A stretch of DNA of 64,000 nt from JACCXE01 sp963718605 (lineage in GTDB: Bacteria; Actinomycetota; Acidimicrobiia; Acidimicrobiales; JACCXE01), in the NCBI GenBank assembly GCA_963718605.1, contig OY970363.1:992001-1056000 (forward strand), written 5' to 3'. Position numbers and translations under genes: made by a program. Positions 26,374 through 35,571 of this stretch are shown here, piece by piece. Under the pieces are notes generated by a model, which worked only from the letters and a program-made list of their open reading frames with translations, did not search any database and was not told the DNA's origin. Position 1 is the stretch's first letter. The number at the start of each line of letters is the position of its first letter.

Positions 26374-27126
26374 GTGACAGCGGCATCGGTTGGGGGACGG
26401 GCGGTACACGCCTTGTTGCGCGGCCGCGGCACCGCCACTGCAGATCACCGCAAAGCGGACCCGCCGATCGACGCCGACGAGCACACCCGGCACGTCATCA
26501 AAGCAATCGCGGATCACACCCTCACGACCCATGAGCGCGTGATCGCCCTGGTCGACTCGGTGCGGCACATCACCCGCTACACGGTGCCGGGCGCGATCGT
26601 CGAGTGCGGCGTGTGGCGCGGCGGCTCGATGATGGCGATCGCGATGACGCTGATCGAACAGGGCGACACGTCACGCGACCTGTACCTGTTCGACACGTTC
26701 ACCCACATGCCGCCGTCGGGCCCCGAGGACTTCATCGCGAACGGCCAGAAGGTCGTCGACGTGGCCGACGGCGAACCCGTCCCCGACGCATACGCGTACA
26801 TCCCCATCGACGCCGTGCGCGAAGCGATGCTGTCTACGGGCTACCCCGAGCAGCGGTTGCACTTCGTGCCAGGTCTGGTCGAAGACACGATCCCCGACCA
26901 CGCACCCGAGCGCATTGCCCTGTGCCGGTTGGACACTGACTACTACGAGTCCACCAAGCACGAACTCGAGCACCTCTATCCGCGCATCTACAGCGGCGGC
27001 GTCCTACTGGTCGACGACTACGGCCACTTCCTCGGCGCCAAGAAGGCCGTCGACGAATACTTCGGCACGGACGGGCCCTTCATGCACCGCATCGACTACT
27101 CCGCCAGGTTGCTCTTCAAGTCGTAA
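26374..27126 (+). CDS. TylF/MycF-family O-methyltransferase
   Basis: A 250-residue SAM- and metal-dependent methyltransferase of the macrocin O-methyltransferase family, which methylates sugar hydroxyls. Motif I is AIVECGVWRGGSMMAIAM, then YLFDTFTHMPP, CRLDTDYYESTKHELEHLYP with the metal-binding Asp residues, and GGVLLVDDYGHFLGAKKAVD. GTG 26374. It overlaps pyrE convergently by 11 nt. It may act on sugars made by the nearby island, but it is 5 kb outside it and on its own. Confidence 0.88.
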   Translation: MTAASVGGRAVHALLRGRGTATADHRKADPPIDADEHTRHVIKAIADHTLTTHERVIALVDSVRHITRYTVPGAIVECGVWRGGSMMAIAMTLIEQGDTSRDLYLFDTFTHMPPSGPEDFIANGQKVVDVADGEPVPDAYAYIPIDAVREAMLSTGYPEQRLHFVPGLVEDTIPDHAPERIALCRLDTDYYESTKHELEHLYPRIYSGGVLLVDDYGHFLGAKKAVDEYFGTDGPFMHRIDYSARLLFKS

Positions 27127-27688
27127 CGACTCCGTCGTATTCAAACCCCAAGTCCGGGGCGGTTACTAGCGCTACGAAGGGGATGCCGGCTTCTTCGGCG
27201 TAGCCGGCGGCGGTGCCGCCGCGGTCGACCAGGGTGAGCATCAACACGGGCTCGGCGCCCTCGGCGCGCACTACTTCAGCGGCTTCGAGGATGGACACGC
27301 CGCGCGACGCGGTGTCCTCGGTCAACACCACCTTGTCGCCGGGGTCGAGCGCGCCGGCGATTCGGCCGCCACCACCGTGGTCCTTCACTTCTTTGCGCAC
27401 TGAGAACGACTTGAGGGATCGACCGACCGTGGCTGCGTAGACCGCGGTCGTGTACGCGATCGGATCGGCGCCCATCGTGAGTCCGCCGATGGCGGTGGCG
27501 CCGGATGGGATCACCGACAACGCCGCCCGCGCGACCAAGAGCATCCCGTCAGGCCGGCACGCGGTCTGCTTCGAGTCGAGGAAGTACGGGCTCTTCTTGC
27601 CCGACTTGAGCGTGAAGTCACCCGTCCGCACCGAGTGCTTCAGCAAATGTTCGACCAGCGCCGCGTGCAGGGCCGGATCAACGCTCAC
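27116..27688 (-). CDS. pyrE: Orotate phosphoribosyltransferase
   Basis: Pyrimidine synthesis: orotate + PRPP to OMP. The 190 residues show FTLKSGKKSPYFLDSKQTAC, GLTMGADPIAYTTAV, SFSVRKEVKDHGGGGRIAG (the flexible catalytic loop) and the PRPP-binding VVLTEDTASRGVSILEA. Its start overlaps the purM stop by 4 nt, so it is the last gene of a purF-purM-pyrE operon. Confidence 0.95.
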   Translation of the reverse strand: MSVDPALHAALVEHLLKHSVRTGDFTLKSGKKSPYFLDSKQTACRPDGMLLVARAALSVIPSGATAIGGLTMGADPIAYTTAVYAATVGRSLKSFSVRKEVKDHGGGGRIAGALDPGDKVVLTEDTASRGVSILEAAEVVRAEGAEPVLMLTLVDRGGTAAGYAEEAGIPFVALVTAPDLGFEYDGVVTT

Positions 27689-28734
27689 GAGAGGTGAACG
27701 ACCTGATGGCCGCCGTCCACGATCTCCCCGACCTGCATCGCGAGGTGGCCCGCGGTGCGCAACACATCGATCGCTTTGTAGACGTCGCTCGGGGGCACGA
27801 CCACGATCATGCCCAGGCCGAGGTTGAACGTCGACGCCATCTCCGCGTCCGGAATCTCACCGACCTTTTGAATTTCCAGGAAGATGCGCGGCGTTTCGAA
27901 CGAGCGGCGGTGCACCACGGCGTCGGTGCGCTCGGGCAGCACCCGGTTCAGGTTGCCGGGAATGCCGCCACCGGTGATGTGGCTCACGGCGTGCACGTCG
28001 ACGTGGCGCAGCAACTCGAGAATGGCCGGCGCGTAGATCACCGACGGGCTCAACAGTTCTTCGCCCAGCGAATGGTGCGCGCCCTTGTATGCCTCGTCCG
28101 AAAGCGAACGGCCGTCGATCTCGAGCAACGCCTTGCGGGCCAGCGAATAGCCGTTGGAGCGAAGGTTGGGCGACGGCAAGCCGATAAGGACGTCACCGGG
28201 TTGTACGTGCGCGCCCGTCAACACACGGTCGCGCTCGACGGCGCCGACCGCGAAGCCGACCAAGTCGAACTCGCCCGGCTGCATCGCGCCGGGGTGCTCG
28301 GCCATCTCGCCACCAATGAGCGCGCAGCCCGCGACCCGACAGCCTTCGGCGATACCGGTGACGAGTTGCTCGATGTGATCGGGGTCGAGACGGCCAACCG
28401 CGATGTAGTCGAGGAAGAAAAGCGGCTCGGCGCCTTGACAGACGAGGTCGTCGACGCACATCGCCACGAGGTCGATGCCGATCGTTTCGAATTGGCCCGC
28501 CGCCTGCGCGATGAGTGCCTTGGTGCCGACACCATCGGTGGAACTGACGAGGACGGGGTGCTTGTAACGACCCTGCTGGAACGCGAACAGTCCTCCGAAG
28601 CCGCCGATGTCGCCGATGACCTCGGGACGAAACGTCGACCGCACGTGGCTCTTGATACGGCGCACGGCTTCTTCGCCCGCCGCAATGTCGACTCCGGCCT
28701 CCGCGTAAGTGAGCGGTTGTTTCTTGTCGGCCAT
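27685..28734 (-). CDS. purM: Phosphoribosylformylglycinamidine cyclo-ligase (AIR synthetase)
   Basis: Fifth step of purine synthesis: ATP-dependent ring closure of FGAM to AIR. The 349 residues begin TYAEAGVDIAAGEEAVRRIK. DGVGTKALIAQ, CVDDLVCQGAEPLFFLDYIA, GGEMAEHPGAM and HITGGGIPGNLNRVLPE match the family throughout. ATG 28734 lies 3 nt after the purF stop, an operon arrangement. Confidence 0.97.
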   Translation of the reverse strand: MADKKQPLTYAEAGVDIAAGEEAVRRIKSHVRSTFRPEVIGDIGGFGGLFAFQQGRYKHPVLVSSTDGVGTKALIAQAAGQFETIGIDLVAMCVDDLVCQGAEPLFFLDYIAVGRLDPDHIEQLVTGIAEGCRVAGCALIGGEMAEHPGAMQPGEFDLVGFAVGAVERDRVLTGAHVQPGDVLIGLPSPNLRSNGYSLARKALLEIDGRSLSDEAYKGAHHSLGEELLSPSVIYAPAILELLRHVDVHAVSHITGGGIPGNLNRVLPERTDAVVHRRSFETPRIFLEIQKVGEIPDAEMASTFNLGLGMIVVVPPSDVYKAIDVLRTAGHLAMQVGEIVDGGHQVVHLS

Positions 28735-28737
28735 GCG

Positions 28738-30165
28738 TTAGGTGCGGGCGACGTCGAGGACGCCCTTGGACAACTCGACGTCCGGCGCAATCGGATAGTC
28801 GCCGGTGAGACACGCGGTGCAGAAGCCCACGCCGGGCGCGTCGATGGCACGCACGACCGCGTCGAGCTTGAGATAGGCGAGCGAGTCCGCACCCATGTAG
28901 TCCGCAATCTCGGTCAGCGACATGTTCGCGGCCAACAGCTCGGCCTTCGTGCCGGTGTCGATGCCGTACACACACGGCCACTTCCACGGCGGCAACATGA
29001 TCCGCAGGTGGACCTCGGCCGCACCGGCTTCGCGCAGCATGCGCACGACCGCCTTGTGCGTGGTGCCGCGCACGATCGAGTCGTCGACCACGATGAGGCG
29101 CTTGCCCACGACGTTGTCGCGCAGCGGATTGAACTTGCGGCGCACGCCTACATCGCGCGACGCCTGGTCCGGAGCGATGAACGTGCGACCGATGTAGCGG
29201 TTCTTCACCAGCCCCTGACCGAAGGGGATCCCCGAGCGCTTCGCGTAACCCTCGGCCGCGGGCACGCCGCTCTCGGGCACCCCCATCACCATGTCGGCGT
29301 CTACGGGCGACTGCTCGGCCAGCAGCTCGCCCATGCGGCGACGGGCGCCGTGGACCTCGCGGCCGTAGAGCTGGGCGTCGGGACGGGCGAAGTACACGAA
29401 CTCGACGAGACACAAGTTCGGCGAGATGCGCTCGGGCGGGAACGGGTGCATCGAGCGAATGCCGGCGGCGTCGATCACCACCATTTCGCCTGGGTCGATC
29501 TCACGCACGAAGTGGGCGCCGACGATGTCGAGCGCGGGTGACTCGGAGGCGATGACCCAACCCGAATCGAGCTTGCCGAGGCACAGCGGGCGGAAGCCGT
29601 TCGGGTCGCGCACGCCGATCACGTGGCTGGCGTCCATCACGACGAGGCTGAAGGCGCCCTCAAGACGCGGCAGCACTTCAGTGAGCGCGCGCTCGAGGTC
29701 GCGGGTGTCGGAGGACTCTTCGAGCGGGAACGCGCGGCTCACGAGTTCACCGATGAGATCACTGTCGCTCGACACCGTGCCCGGCAGCATCCCCGACGCC
29801 TCGACGAGCGACACCGTGTTGGTGAGGTTGCCGTTATGGCCGAGCGCGAAACCGCCCTCGCCCACGGTGCGGTAGACGGGCTGCGCGTTGTGCCACTCAG
29901 ACGAACCGGTGGTCGAATAGCGGGTGTGGCCGATGCCGAGGTGGCCCTGCGCCGCCTTCAGGCTGAACTCGTTGAACACGTTGGAGACGAGGCCCATGTC
30001 CTTGGTGACCTCGACGCCGCGTCCGTCCGACACGGCCATGCCGGCGGACTCTTGCCCGCGGTGTTGCAGCGCGAACAACCCGTCGTAGATGAGATGGGAA
30101 ACCGAGCGGCCCGGCGCATACACGCCGAAGACGCCGCATGCCTCCTTCAGCGAAGGCTCACCCAT
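28738..30165 (-). CDS. purF: Amidophosphoribosyltransferase
   Basis: First committed step of purine synthesis: PRPP + glutamine to phosphoribosylamine. A nine-residue propeptide precedes Cys10 (KEACGVFGVYAPG), the N-terminal nucleophile of the glutaminase domain. The PRPP domain has VVDDSIVRGTTHKAVVRML. PPWKWPCVYG and GFCTACLTGDYP hold Cys residues expected for the Bacillus-type 4Fe-4S enzyme. Full length at 475 residues. In many actinobacteria purL lies just upstream of purF; here the next minus-strand gene is an ECF sigma factor. Confidence 0.97.
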   Translation of the reverse strand: MGEPSLKEACGVFGVYAPGRSVSHLIYDGLFALQHRGQESAGMAVSDGRGVEVTKDMGLVSNVFNEFSLKAAQGHLGIGHTRYSTTGSSEWHNAQPVYRTVGEGGFALGHNGNLTNTVSLVEASGMLPGTVSSDSDLIGELVSRAFPLEESSDTRDLERALTEVLPRLEGAFSLVVMDASHVIGVRDPNGFRPLCLGKLDSGWVIASESPALDIVGAHFVREIDPGEMVVIDAAGIRSMHPFPPERISPNLCLVEFVYFARPDAQLYGREVHGARRRMGELLAEQSPVDADMVMGVPESGVPAAEGYAKRSGIPFGQGLVKNRYIGRTFIAPDQASRDVGVRRKFNPLRDNVVGKRLIVVDDSIVRGTTHKAVVRMLREAGAAEVHLRIMLPPWKWPCVYGIDTGTKAELLAANMSLTEIADYMGADSLAYLKLDAVVRAIDAPGVGFCTACLTGDYPIAPDVELSKGVLDVART

Positions 30166-30199
30166 GAGTTAATTCTGGCATGGCCACGCCCGGGCTTGG

Positions 30200-31273
30200 T
30201 TACTTAGCGCCAGGACCGTTGGTGAGGTGGTTGACGATGTCGCCCACGCCGTTGACGACGTTGGCCACGACGTGGTGGACGTTGTCCGACACACCGCTGG
30301 GCGCCGTCGGATTCGCCAGCGCGGGCGTAGCGGGAAGTTGTTGCGTGACCGGAGCGACGAGATCCGCCACGCGGGTGTTTACGCCGGTGCTGCCGGGCCC
30401 GAGCACCGTCGGCGTGGCCGGCACCGCGGCGCTGATCGGAGCCACGAGCGGCACCACCGGATGGTGGTGGGGCAACGCGCCGCCGACAGGCGACAGCGTG
30501 ACCAGACCCGCGGCGGCGGCCGGAGCGGCCTGTTGCACGAGCGACGGCATGCCCGGCACCATGCCCAGCGACGCAGCCACGTGGTACGAGGCCGCGGCGA
30601 CGGCTTGGCTGACCGCGCTGGCGGCGCGAGCGATCGAGCCGATGTTGGCCACGCTGCCACCGACCGCGCTCACAGCAGCGGTAGTGGCCAGGCTCGCAGC
30701 ACCCGACTCGGCCGACATCGACTGCACCGATGCGGCCAGACGGCGGCGAGCGCGCAACAGCAGCGAATCGACGGCACCGAGGGACAAGCCCAACGCGGCC
30801 GCGATTTCGGGGGGACGACGACCGTCCACGTCGCGAGCCACGACGACGTCGCGCTGACGGTCAGGCAGCAGCGCAAGCGCGCGGTTGATCATGGCGGCCT
30901 GCTCGGATTGCAGCACGGCGTCTTCGGGCGGATTCTGACCGCCGAGATGCTCACGCTCGTCGACCGGCTCGTCGGTGGGCGTGGTGCGGGCCTGCGCCCG
31001 CATGTGATCGATGCAGAGGTTGTTCGCGATGACCTGCACCCAGGCGCCGAAGCGGCGGTCGCCTTCGCAGCGTTCGAGGCGCTCGTAGGCCTTCACAAAG
31101 GCGGCCTGGGCGATCTCGTCGGCCTCGCGGATGTCGCGCAGCTTGCGGGCGCACACGCGGCGGACCTGCTGGTAGTGGCGACGGAAGAGCTCGGAGAACG
31201 CGTCCGCGTCTCCCTCTTGTGCAGCCAGAACCAGCATGGCGTCGCTCTCGACGTCGTGTGGTGATGCGGCCAC
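30200..31273 (-). CDS. ECF-type RNA polymerase sigma factor with long C-terminal extension
   Basis: Sigma-70 region 2 (about 15-90, ADAFSELFRRHYQQVRRVCA; DEIAQAAFVKAYERLER) and region 4 (about 125-185, ALALLPDRQRDVVVARDVDG; ALGLSLGAVDSLLLRARRRL) form a normal ~190-residue ECF factor. A further ~165 residues of low complexity follow, rich in Ala, Val, Pro, Gly and His (for example GGALPHHHPVVPLVAPISAA, ending VNGVGDIVNHLTNGPGAK). GTG 31273 is preferred over TTG 31315 because GGGAG lies 6 nt upstream. No anti-sigma gene is adjacent. The extension may sense or anchor. Confidence 0.88.
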   Translation of the reverse strand: MAASPHDVESDAMLVLAAQEGDADAFSELFRRHYQQVRRVCARKLRDIREADEIAQAAFVKAYERLERCEGDRRFGAWVQVIANNLCIDHMRAQARTTPTDEPVDEREHLGGQNPPEDAVLQSEQAAMINRALALLPDRQRDVVVARDVDGRRPPEIAAALGLSLGAVDSLLLRARRRLAASVQSMSAESGAASLATTAAVSAVGGSVANIGSIARAASAVSQAVAAASYHVAASLGMVPGMPSLVQQAAPAAAAGLVTLSPVGGALPHHHPVVPLVAPISAAVPATPTVLGPGSTGVNTRVADLVAPVTQQLPATPALANPTAPSGVSDNVHHVVANVVNGVGDIVNHLTNGPGAK

Positions 31274-31420
31274 TACAAGCTCCCGCAGCTCAAGGGGTAT
31301 TTCCCAGAAACCCAACCAAAATTCCTACCGAAGATTCTACACGCCATCAGGGGGTTTCCTAACCCCGGGGAGCGCTTTGCCTTTCACCGGGGCTGGCGTA
31401 CCCCTTGGTACGGTCAGCGC
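31274..31420. promoter_or_regulatory. Divergent promoter region, sigma factor / sulfotransferase
   Basis: About 147 bp between the sigma gene (minus) and the sulfotransferase gene (plus), lower in GC than its surroundings. It holds the palindrome GTACC-CCTT-GGTAC about 10 nt upstream of the sulfotransferase start, and a GGAAT-like ECF -35 candidate on the minus strand near 31315-31325. Both are possible control sites; neither is established. Confidence 0.35.
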
Positions 31421-32887
31421 GTGACGGATTTGGCCCCGCCCGAGGCAACGGCGGTGCGCCCGACCGACACGGCGATTCCGATGCCGATCGGTCTCAACCT
31501 GGCTGATGTCGCCGGCCTGGCCACGTTCGGACTCGGGGTTTTCGTCGTCGCCGAGTCCGGCCCCGCGGCCGATTCGATCATCAGCGCCCTCGCGGCGACT
31601 GAAGGGGTAACGGTTCCCGCCCAACCCGCAAACTTGTTCGGCGCCGGGCTCGACCGGGTGCTGCACAACTACTTGGCGGGTATGCACGTCGGATACGGCA
31701 TGTCGGCCTTAAGCGACGAAACCACCTATTTGCTCGCCGTGCGGGGGTTGGCCGACGACGTGTACGGCGCGGTGCGGGGCAGCCCGGGCGACGTCATGGT
31801 GGATGCCTCGGCTTCGAACACGCCGCTCGCCCACGTGATCCAGGCCGTGTATCCGGACGCGCTGTTCGTGGTGGTCGACCCGCCGCGCGGGCCCGCCCCC
31901 GCGCCGCTCCTGCTCACCGGACCCCGCGTCGTGCGCCTCACCGCGGCCGAGGTGGCGAACGCCGAGTCGTTGCGCGCCACCCTGACCGCCGCGATCGCCG
32001 CGGCGCGCGTCGGCGCGGCGCCGGCGGCCGCGCCGGTCCCCACGACGCTGCCCGGTCCGCCCGTGTTCATCGTCGGTTGCCCGCGCAGCGGCACAACGTG
32101 GCTGCAAAACATGTTGTCGGCCCACCCCGCGACGGGCGGCCCGCGCCACGAAACGGCGATGTTCTCGAGCGTGCGCGGGCTGATCGACAACCCGGGCCTG
32201 CGCGCCTGGATCAGCCCCGAGGACCTGCTCGCCGCGCTCCGCCGCTTCACCGAGGGTTTGTTCGCGCACTGCCTGCGTGAGCGCGCGCCGAACGCGACGC
32301 GCCTCATCGAGAAGACGCCGCACCACGCGCTGCATCTCGACTTGATTGCAACGCTCTACCCCGAGGCGTCGATCATCGGGATTCATCGGGACGGGCGCGA
32401 CGTCGTGCGGTCGCTGCTCGAGATCGAGTTCGGCACGGAGAGCGCCGCGGTCGCCGCCCGCGGCTGGCTGCGATCGACGCGCGCCGTCCAGGACTTCGCC
32501 ACACACTTTCGGTTGACGCGCGACGAGCGGTACGAAGCGCTGCTCGAGGACCCGGTGGTCGGCGTAACCGATGTGTTGCGGTGGCTCGAGCTGCCCCCCG
32601 ACGACGCGGTGGTCGACGAGCTGCGATCACGCGCCGGTGCCCGCGTCAGCCAACACGGCACCACCGGCGACGTCGGCTCGGGCAAGTGGCGCGACATTGC
32701 GCCCGCGGATCTGCGCACCATTTACCGGGTGGCCGGCCCGCAGTTGGTGGCGCTGGGCTACATGACTCCCGGCGAACTCGCGACGGTCAAACGCGATCCT
32801 GCGTACGTTGCGGCCGCGGCGGCCGATCGGCTCACAGCACTAGCGAAACGGACCGCACGCTTCCTACGAGCAATGCGCCCGCGGTAA
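31421..32887 (+). CDS. Sulfotransferase with duplicated, degenerate N-terminal half
   Basis: A 488-residue protein. The C-terminal half (about 205-488) is a PAPS-dependent sulfotransferase with the 5'-phosphosulfate loop FIVGCPRSGTTWLQNMLSAH, LIEKTPHHALHLDLIATLYP and the 3'-phosphate segment IIGIHRDGRDVVRSL. The first ~190 residues look like a second copy of the same fold: GVFVVAESGPAADSIISAL, MVDASASNTPLAHVIQAVYP and LFVVVDPPRG occupy the same places but lack the GT-W and RDxRD-type residues. The N-terminal half is probably inactive. It opens the polysaccharide island; an island sugar is a plausible acceptor. Confidence 0.85.
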   Translation: MTDLAPPEATAVRPTDTAIPMPIGLNLADVAGLATFGLGVFVVAESGPAADSIISALAATEGVTVPAQPANLFGAGLDRVLHNYLAGMHVGYGMSALSDETTYLLAVRGLADDVYGAVRGSPGDVMVDASASNTPLAHVIQAVYPDALFVVVDPPRGPAPAPLLLTGPRVVRLTAAEVANAESLRATLTAAIAAARVGAAPAAAPVPTTLPGPPVFIVGCPRSGTTWLQNMLSAHPATGGPRHETAMFSSVRGLIDNPGLRAWISPEDLLAALRRFTEGLFAHCLRERAPNATRLIEKTPHHALHLDLIATLYPEASIIGIHRDGRDVVRSLLEIEFGTESAAVAARGWLRSTRAVQDFATHFRLTRDERYEALLEDPVVGVTDVLRWLELPPDDAVVDELRSRAGARVSQHGTTGDVGSGKWRDIAPADLRTIYRVAGPQLVALGYMTPGELATVKRDPAYVAAAAADRLTALAKRTARFLRAMRPR

Positions 32888-33797
32888 ACGCGTCGGTCGC
32901 CAGCACGATTGGCCACGCCAGTATCCGACGCTTGAGCGACGGCTCGCGCGTGGAAATCGCGATCCAGTGCGCGAGCCCCCACCACACTGCGAACGCCGCC
33001 GCGATCAACGGCTGCAGGAACGCGAGCGCGATTACCGCGAGGTAGAGCGGGATACGCGACACGCCGAGGAAAACGCGACGGTTCAACAGGGTGCGACGGA
33101 GTTCGGGCACTTCTTTGACGAGCGCCGGGAACGCGCCGACCTGCGCGGTGCGGCTCATGTGGTCCTTCAGGTCGGGCGGGAACACGGCGTGCTCGACGAT
33201 CGCGTCGGGCGCGTAGGTGGCGACACCGGCTCGGCGCACCCTCCAGCCGAGCAGCGTGTCTTCGCCGAAGCCGAGCTGCTTGGCCCGCGTGCCGGTGCGA
33301 AACCCGAGCCGGTCCCCGAGGTGTCCGTCGAAGCCGCCCGCGGCCTCGAATGCGTCGCGGCGATAGAAGACGTTGCACGTTGGATACAGCCCGTTGTCGT
33401 TGGCGGTGAGACTGCGTTCGAGGACCCGCCGCGGCCGCTCGGAGCGCGTGTGGCCCATCACGACGTCGGCTCCCGCGTCGATCGCGGCGATGCCTTCGGC
33501 CAACCAGTCGGGCACCGGGACGCAGTCGGAGTCGGTAAAAGCGAGCACCGGACCGCGGGCGGCCGTGACCGCGGTTTGCCGCGCCGCCACCGCGCCTTGA
33601 CCGTCCTGGCGCAACACGGTCGTCGCGAACCGCTCCTCGCGCTCGGCGAGGTCGGCCGAACCATCCGTCGATCCGTCATCGACTACGACCACCTCGAAGT
33701 CACGAAACGTTTGCGCGGCCAGACCGTCGAACAGCTTCGCCAGCAGATCGCGCCTATCGCGCACGGGCACAACCACGGAGATACGCGGAGCGCCCAT
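32832..33797 (-). CDS. GT2 glycosyltransferase with C-terminal membrane helices
   Basis: GT-A fold family 2 transferase, 321 residues. It starts ISVVVPVRDRRDLLAKLFDG, then VVVVDDGSTDGS, the metal/nucleotide DxD-like AFTDSDCVPVPDW, NVFYRRDAFEAAGGFD and the acidic acceptor-site GFGEDTLLGWRVRRAG. Two or three hydrophobic helices follow residue 245, so it is membrane-attached. Donor and acceptor sugars cannot be told. It overlaps the sulfotransferase 3' end by 56 nt and is divergent from the next GT2. Confidence 0.9.
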   Translation of the reverse strand: MGAPRISVVVPVRDRRDLLAKLFDGLAAQTFRDFEVVVVDDGSTDGSADLAEREERFATTVLRQDGQGAVAARQTAVTAARGPVLAFTDSDCVPVPDWLAEGIAAIDAGADVVMGHTRSERPRRVLERSLTANDNGLYPTCNVFYRRDAFEAAGGFDGHLGDRLGFRTGTRAKQLGFGEDTLLGWRVRRAGVATYAPDAIVEHAVFPPDLKDHMSRTAQVGAFPALVKEVPELRRTLLNRRVFLGVSRIPLYLAVIALAFLQPLIAAAFAVWWGLAHWIAISTREPSLKRRILAWPIVLATDAFTAGALLVGSVRSVSLVL

Positions 33798-33824
33798 TCA
33801 CCGGCACGGTACCCTCACGGCGCG

Positions 33825-34787
33825 ATGCGACCCCCGACGGTGAGCGTCAATATCGCGGTGAAAGACCGCCGCGAACTCCTAGCCGCGTGCCTTGACGGGT
33901 TGGCGGCTCAGACGGTCCACGGCTTCGACGTTGTCGTGGTCGACAACGGATCGACGGACGGCACCCGCGAGATGCTCGACCAACGCGCCGCCGATCCGTC
34001 CACGCCGTACGCGCTCACGGTGTTGTCGCACGGTGGATCACTCGGCGCGGTGCGCAACGCGGGGGTCCGTGCGAGCCGCGGCGAGATCGTGGCCTTCGTC
34101 GACTCGGACTGCGTCCCCACCCCGGACTGGATCGAACGCGGCCTCGCCGCGTTCGCCAACGCGCGCGTCGGCACCGTGCAGGGCGCGACGCGTCCCGACC
34201 CGGCGATGCCGCGCGGGCGGTGGGACGCCACGCAAGAACTCACGTCCTTCACCGGCCGCTACGAGGCGTGCAACGTCTTCTATCGCCGCGCCCTCTTGGT
34301 GGAGGCCGGTGGCTTCGACGAGTCGATCGGCTTCTTCGGCGAAGACTCGATGGCCGGGTGGGCCGTCCGGCGCCTTGGCTACGACGAACGTTTCGCCGCC
34401 GACGCGGTAGTGCACCACACGGTGACGTTCCCCGGCGTGCGGTGGCACTGGCGGCGCGGCCTGCGTTACGGCAACTGGAATGCGCTCGCCCGCCGTTTCC
34501 CCGAGATGCGCAGTGTGTTCTGGCATCGCGTGTTCTTGCGGCCCGACGGCGCCCGCACGCTCGCAGCGATGCTCGGCCTTGCGCTGGTGATCATCAGCGC
34601 GTTGACGCGCTCGCCGGTTCTCGCGGTCGTTGGCATTGCGTCGCTGGCCCCCTTCGCGTGGCGGCACCGTCCGTACTCGCTGCGTCCGATCGCGTTCGTC
34701 GATTCGGTGGCGTCGGCCGGCTTCGACGTCGCGATCGAGCTGGCTTTACTGTGGGGCTCCGTCCGGGAGCGCACGCTTGTCCTTTAG
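33825..34787 (+). CDS. GT2 glycosyltransferase with C-terminal membrane helices
   Basis: A 320-residue paralogue of the preceding divergent gene: VSVNIAVKDRRELLAACLDG, VVVVDNGSTDGTREM, IVAFVDSDCVPTPDW, CNVFYRRALLVEAGGFDES, GFFGEDSMAGWAVRRLGYD, then helices from about residue 250. ATG 33825. It starts a plus-strand run of three genes, with the SGNH gene overlapping its 3' end by 11 nt. Confidence 0.9.
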   Translation: MRPPTVSVNIAVKDRRELLAACLDGLAAQTVHGFDVVVVDNGSTDGTREMLDQRAADPSTPYALTVLSHGGSLGAVRNAGVRASRGEIVAFVDSDCVPTPDWIERGLAAFANARVGTVQGATRPDPAMPRGRWDATQELTSFTGRYEACNVFYRRALLVEAGGFDESIGFFGEDSMAGWAVRRLGYDERFAADAVVHHTVTFPGVRWHWRRGLRYGNWNALARRFPEMRSVFWHRVFLRPDGARTLAAMLGLALVIISALTRSPVLAVVGIASLAPFAWRHRPYSLRPIAFVDSVASAGFDVAIELALLWGSVRERTLVL

Positions 34788-35571
34788 CCCAACCGAATCA
34801 ACGCGACGCTGGCGCATTCTGGTGATCGGCAACTCGGTCGCCACGATGGTGCACGACCGCTCATCGCGGCTCGAGGGTCCGTATCCGGAGCTGCTCGAAC
34901 AGTTGTTGCGGGACAAGGGGCTTGACGTCGAGGTGCGCAACGCCGGGCGCGAGTTCGGCCTTATCAACGACGGCATCTACCGCTACCAGGAACTCGAGCG
35001 GGCGTGGAGCCCCGACGTGTTGATCGTGAACTTCGGCATGGCGGAAAGCCAGCCGCCGTTCATTCCCCACGGGGTCTACAACCACTTCATGACGTGGGAC
35101 GTCGGGCTCAGCCGCCCCGCGCAGGCGTACCGCCGCAAGGTCGCGCCGTGGTTGTGGACGCAGCTACGCAAGGCGCAGCGCGTCGCGGTGAGCCGCATGG
35201 GCATGCACGGCTGGCGCATCAACCCGCGCAAATACGTCACGCTGCTGAAGCAGGTGATCTTCCTCGCCCGCTACGACCACCGCCTGGTGCTGGTGCTCGA
35301 CATCAACCCGCCCGGCGAGCGCATCGCGTACAGCCTGCCCGGCGCGGGCCCGCGGCGCGACAAGTACCAGGAACTCACGCTGCAAGTCGTGGCTGGTGCC
35401 CGCGTGAATGACCCCGACGGCGTGAAGCTGATTGAAAGCTCGAAGATCGCCGACGAACTCGGCATGGACACGGCGTTGCCCGACGGCTACCACTTCTCGG
35501 CCAAGGCGCACCGGCGCATGGCCGAGATGCTCGCGGCCGAGATCGAGCCGTGGATCGCCAGCTTGCATTGA
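34777..35571 (+). CDS. SGNH/GDSL-type hydrolase-like protein
   Basis: A 264-residue protein with SGNH blocks: WRILVIGNSVATMVHD (block I Ser), NAGREFGLINDG, LIVNFGMAESQPP (GxxN-like), and a C-terminal DGYHFSAKAHRRMAEML carrying the Asp-x-x-His pair. Members remove or add O-acyl groups on sugars and lipids. TTG 34777 is chosen because GGGAG lies upstream and the start overlaps the preceding GT2 stop. Likely an esterase acting on acylated polysaccharide (inference from context). Confidence 0.72.
   Translation: MSFSPTESTRRWRILVIGNSVATMVHDRSSRLEGPYPELLEQLLRDKGLDVEVRNAGREFGLINDGIYRYQELERAWSPDVLIVNFGMAESQPPFIPHGVYNHFMTWDVGLSRPAQAYRRKVAPWLWTQLRKAQRVAVSRMGMHGWRINPRKYVTLLKQVIFLARYDHRLVLVLDINPPGERIAYSLPGAGPRRDKYQELTLQVVAGARVNDPDGVKLIESSKIADELGMDTALPDGYHFSAKAHRRMAEMLAAEIEPWIASLH

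Noticed and set aside
27694..29541. A 615-codon plus-strand open frame across purM and purF
   Set aside because: Antisense to two textbook purine genes, with Arg/His/Val-rich shadow composition. High-GC third positions make such frames expected.
30166..31420. Phage or integrative-element boundary at the purF end of the island
   Set aside because: I found no integrase, transposase, tRNA-derived attachment site or direct repeat by eye. The island may have moved by homologous recombination instead.
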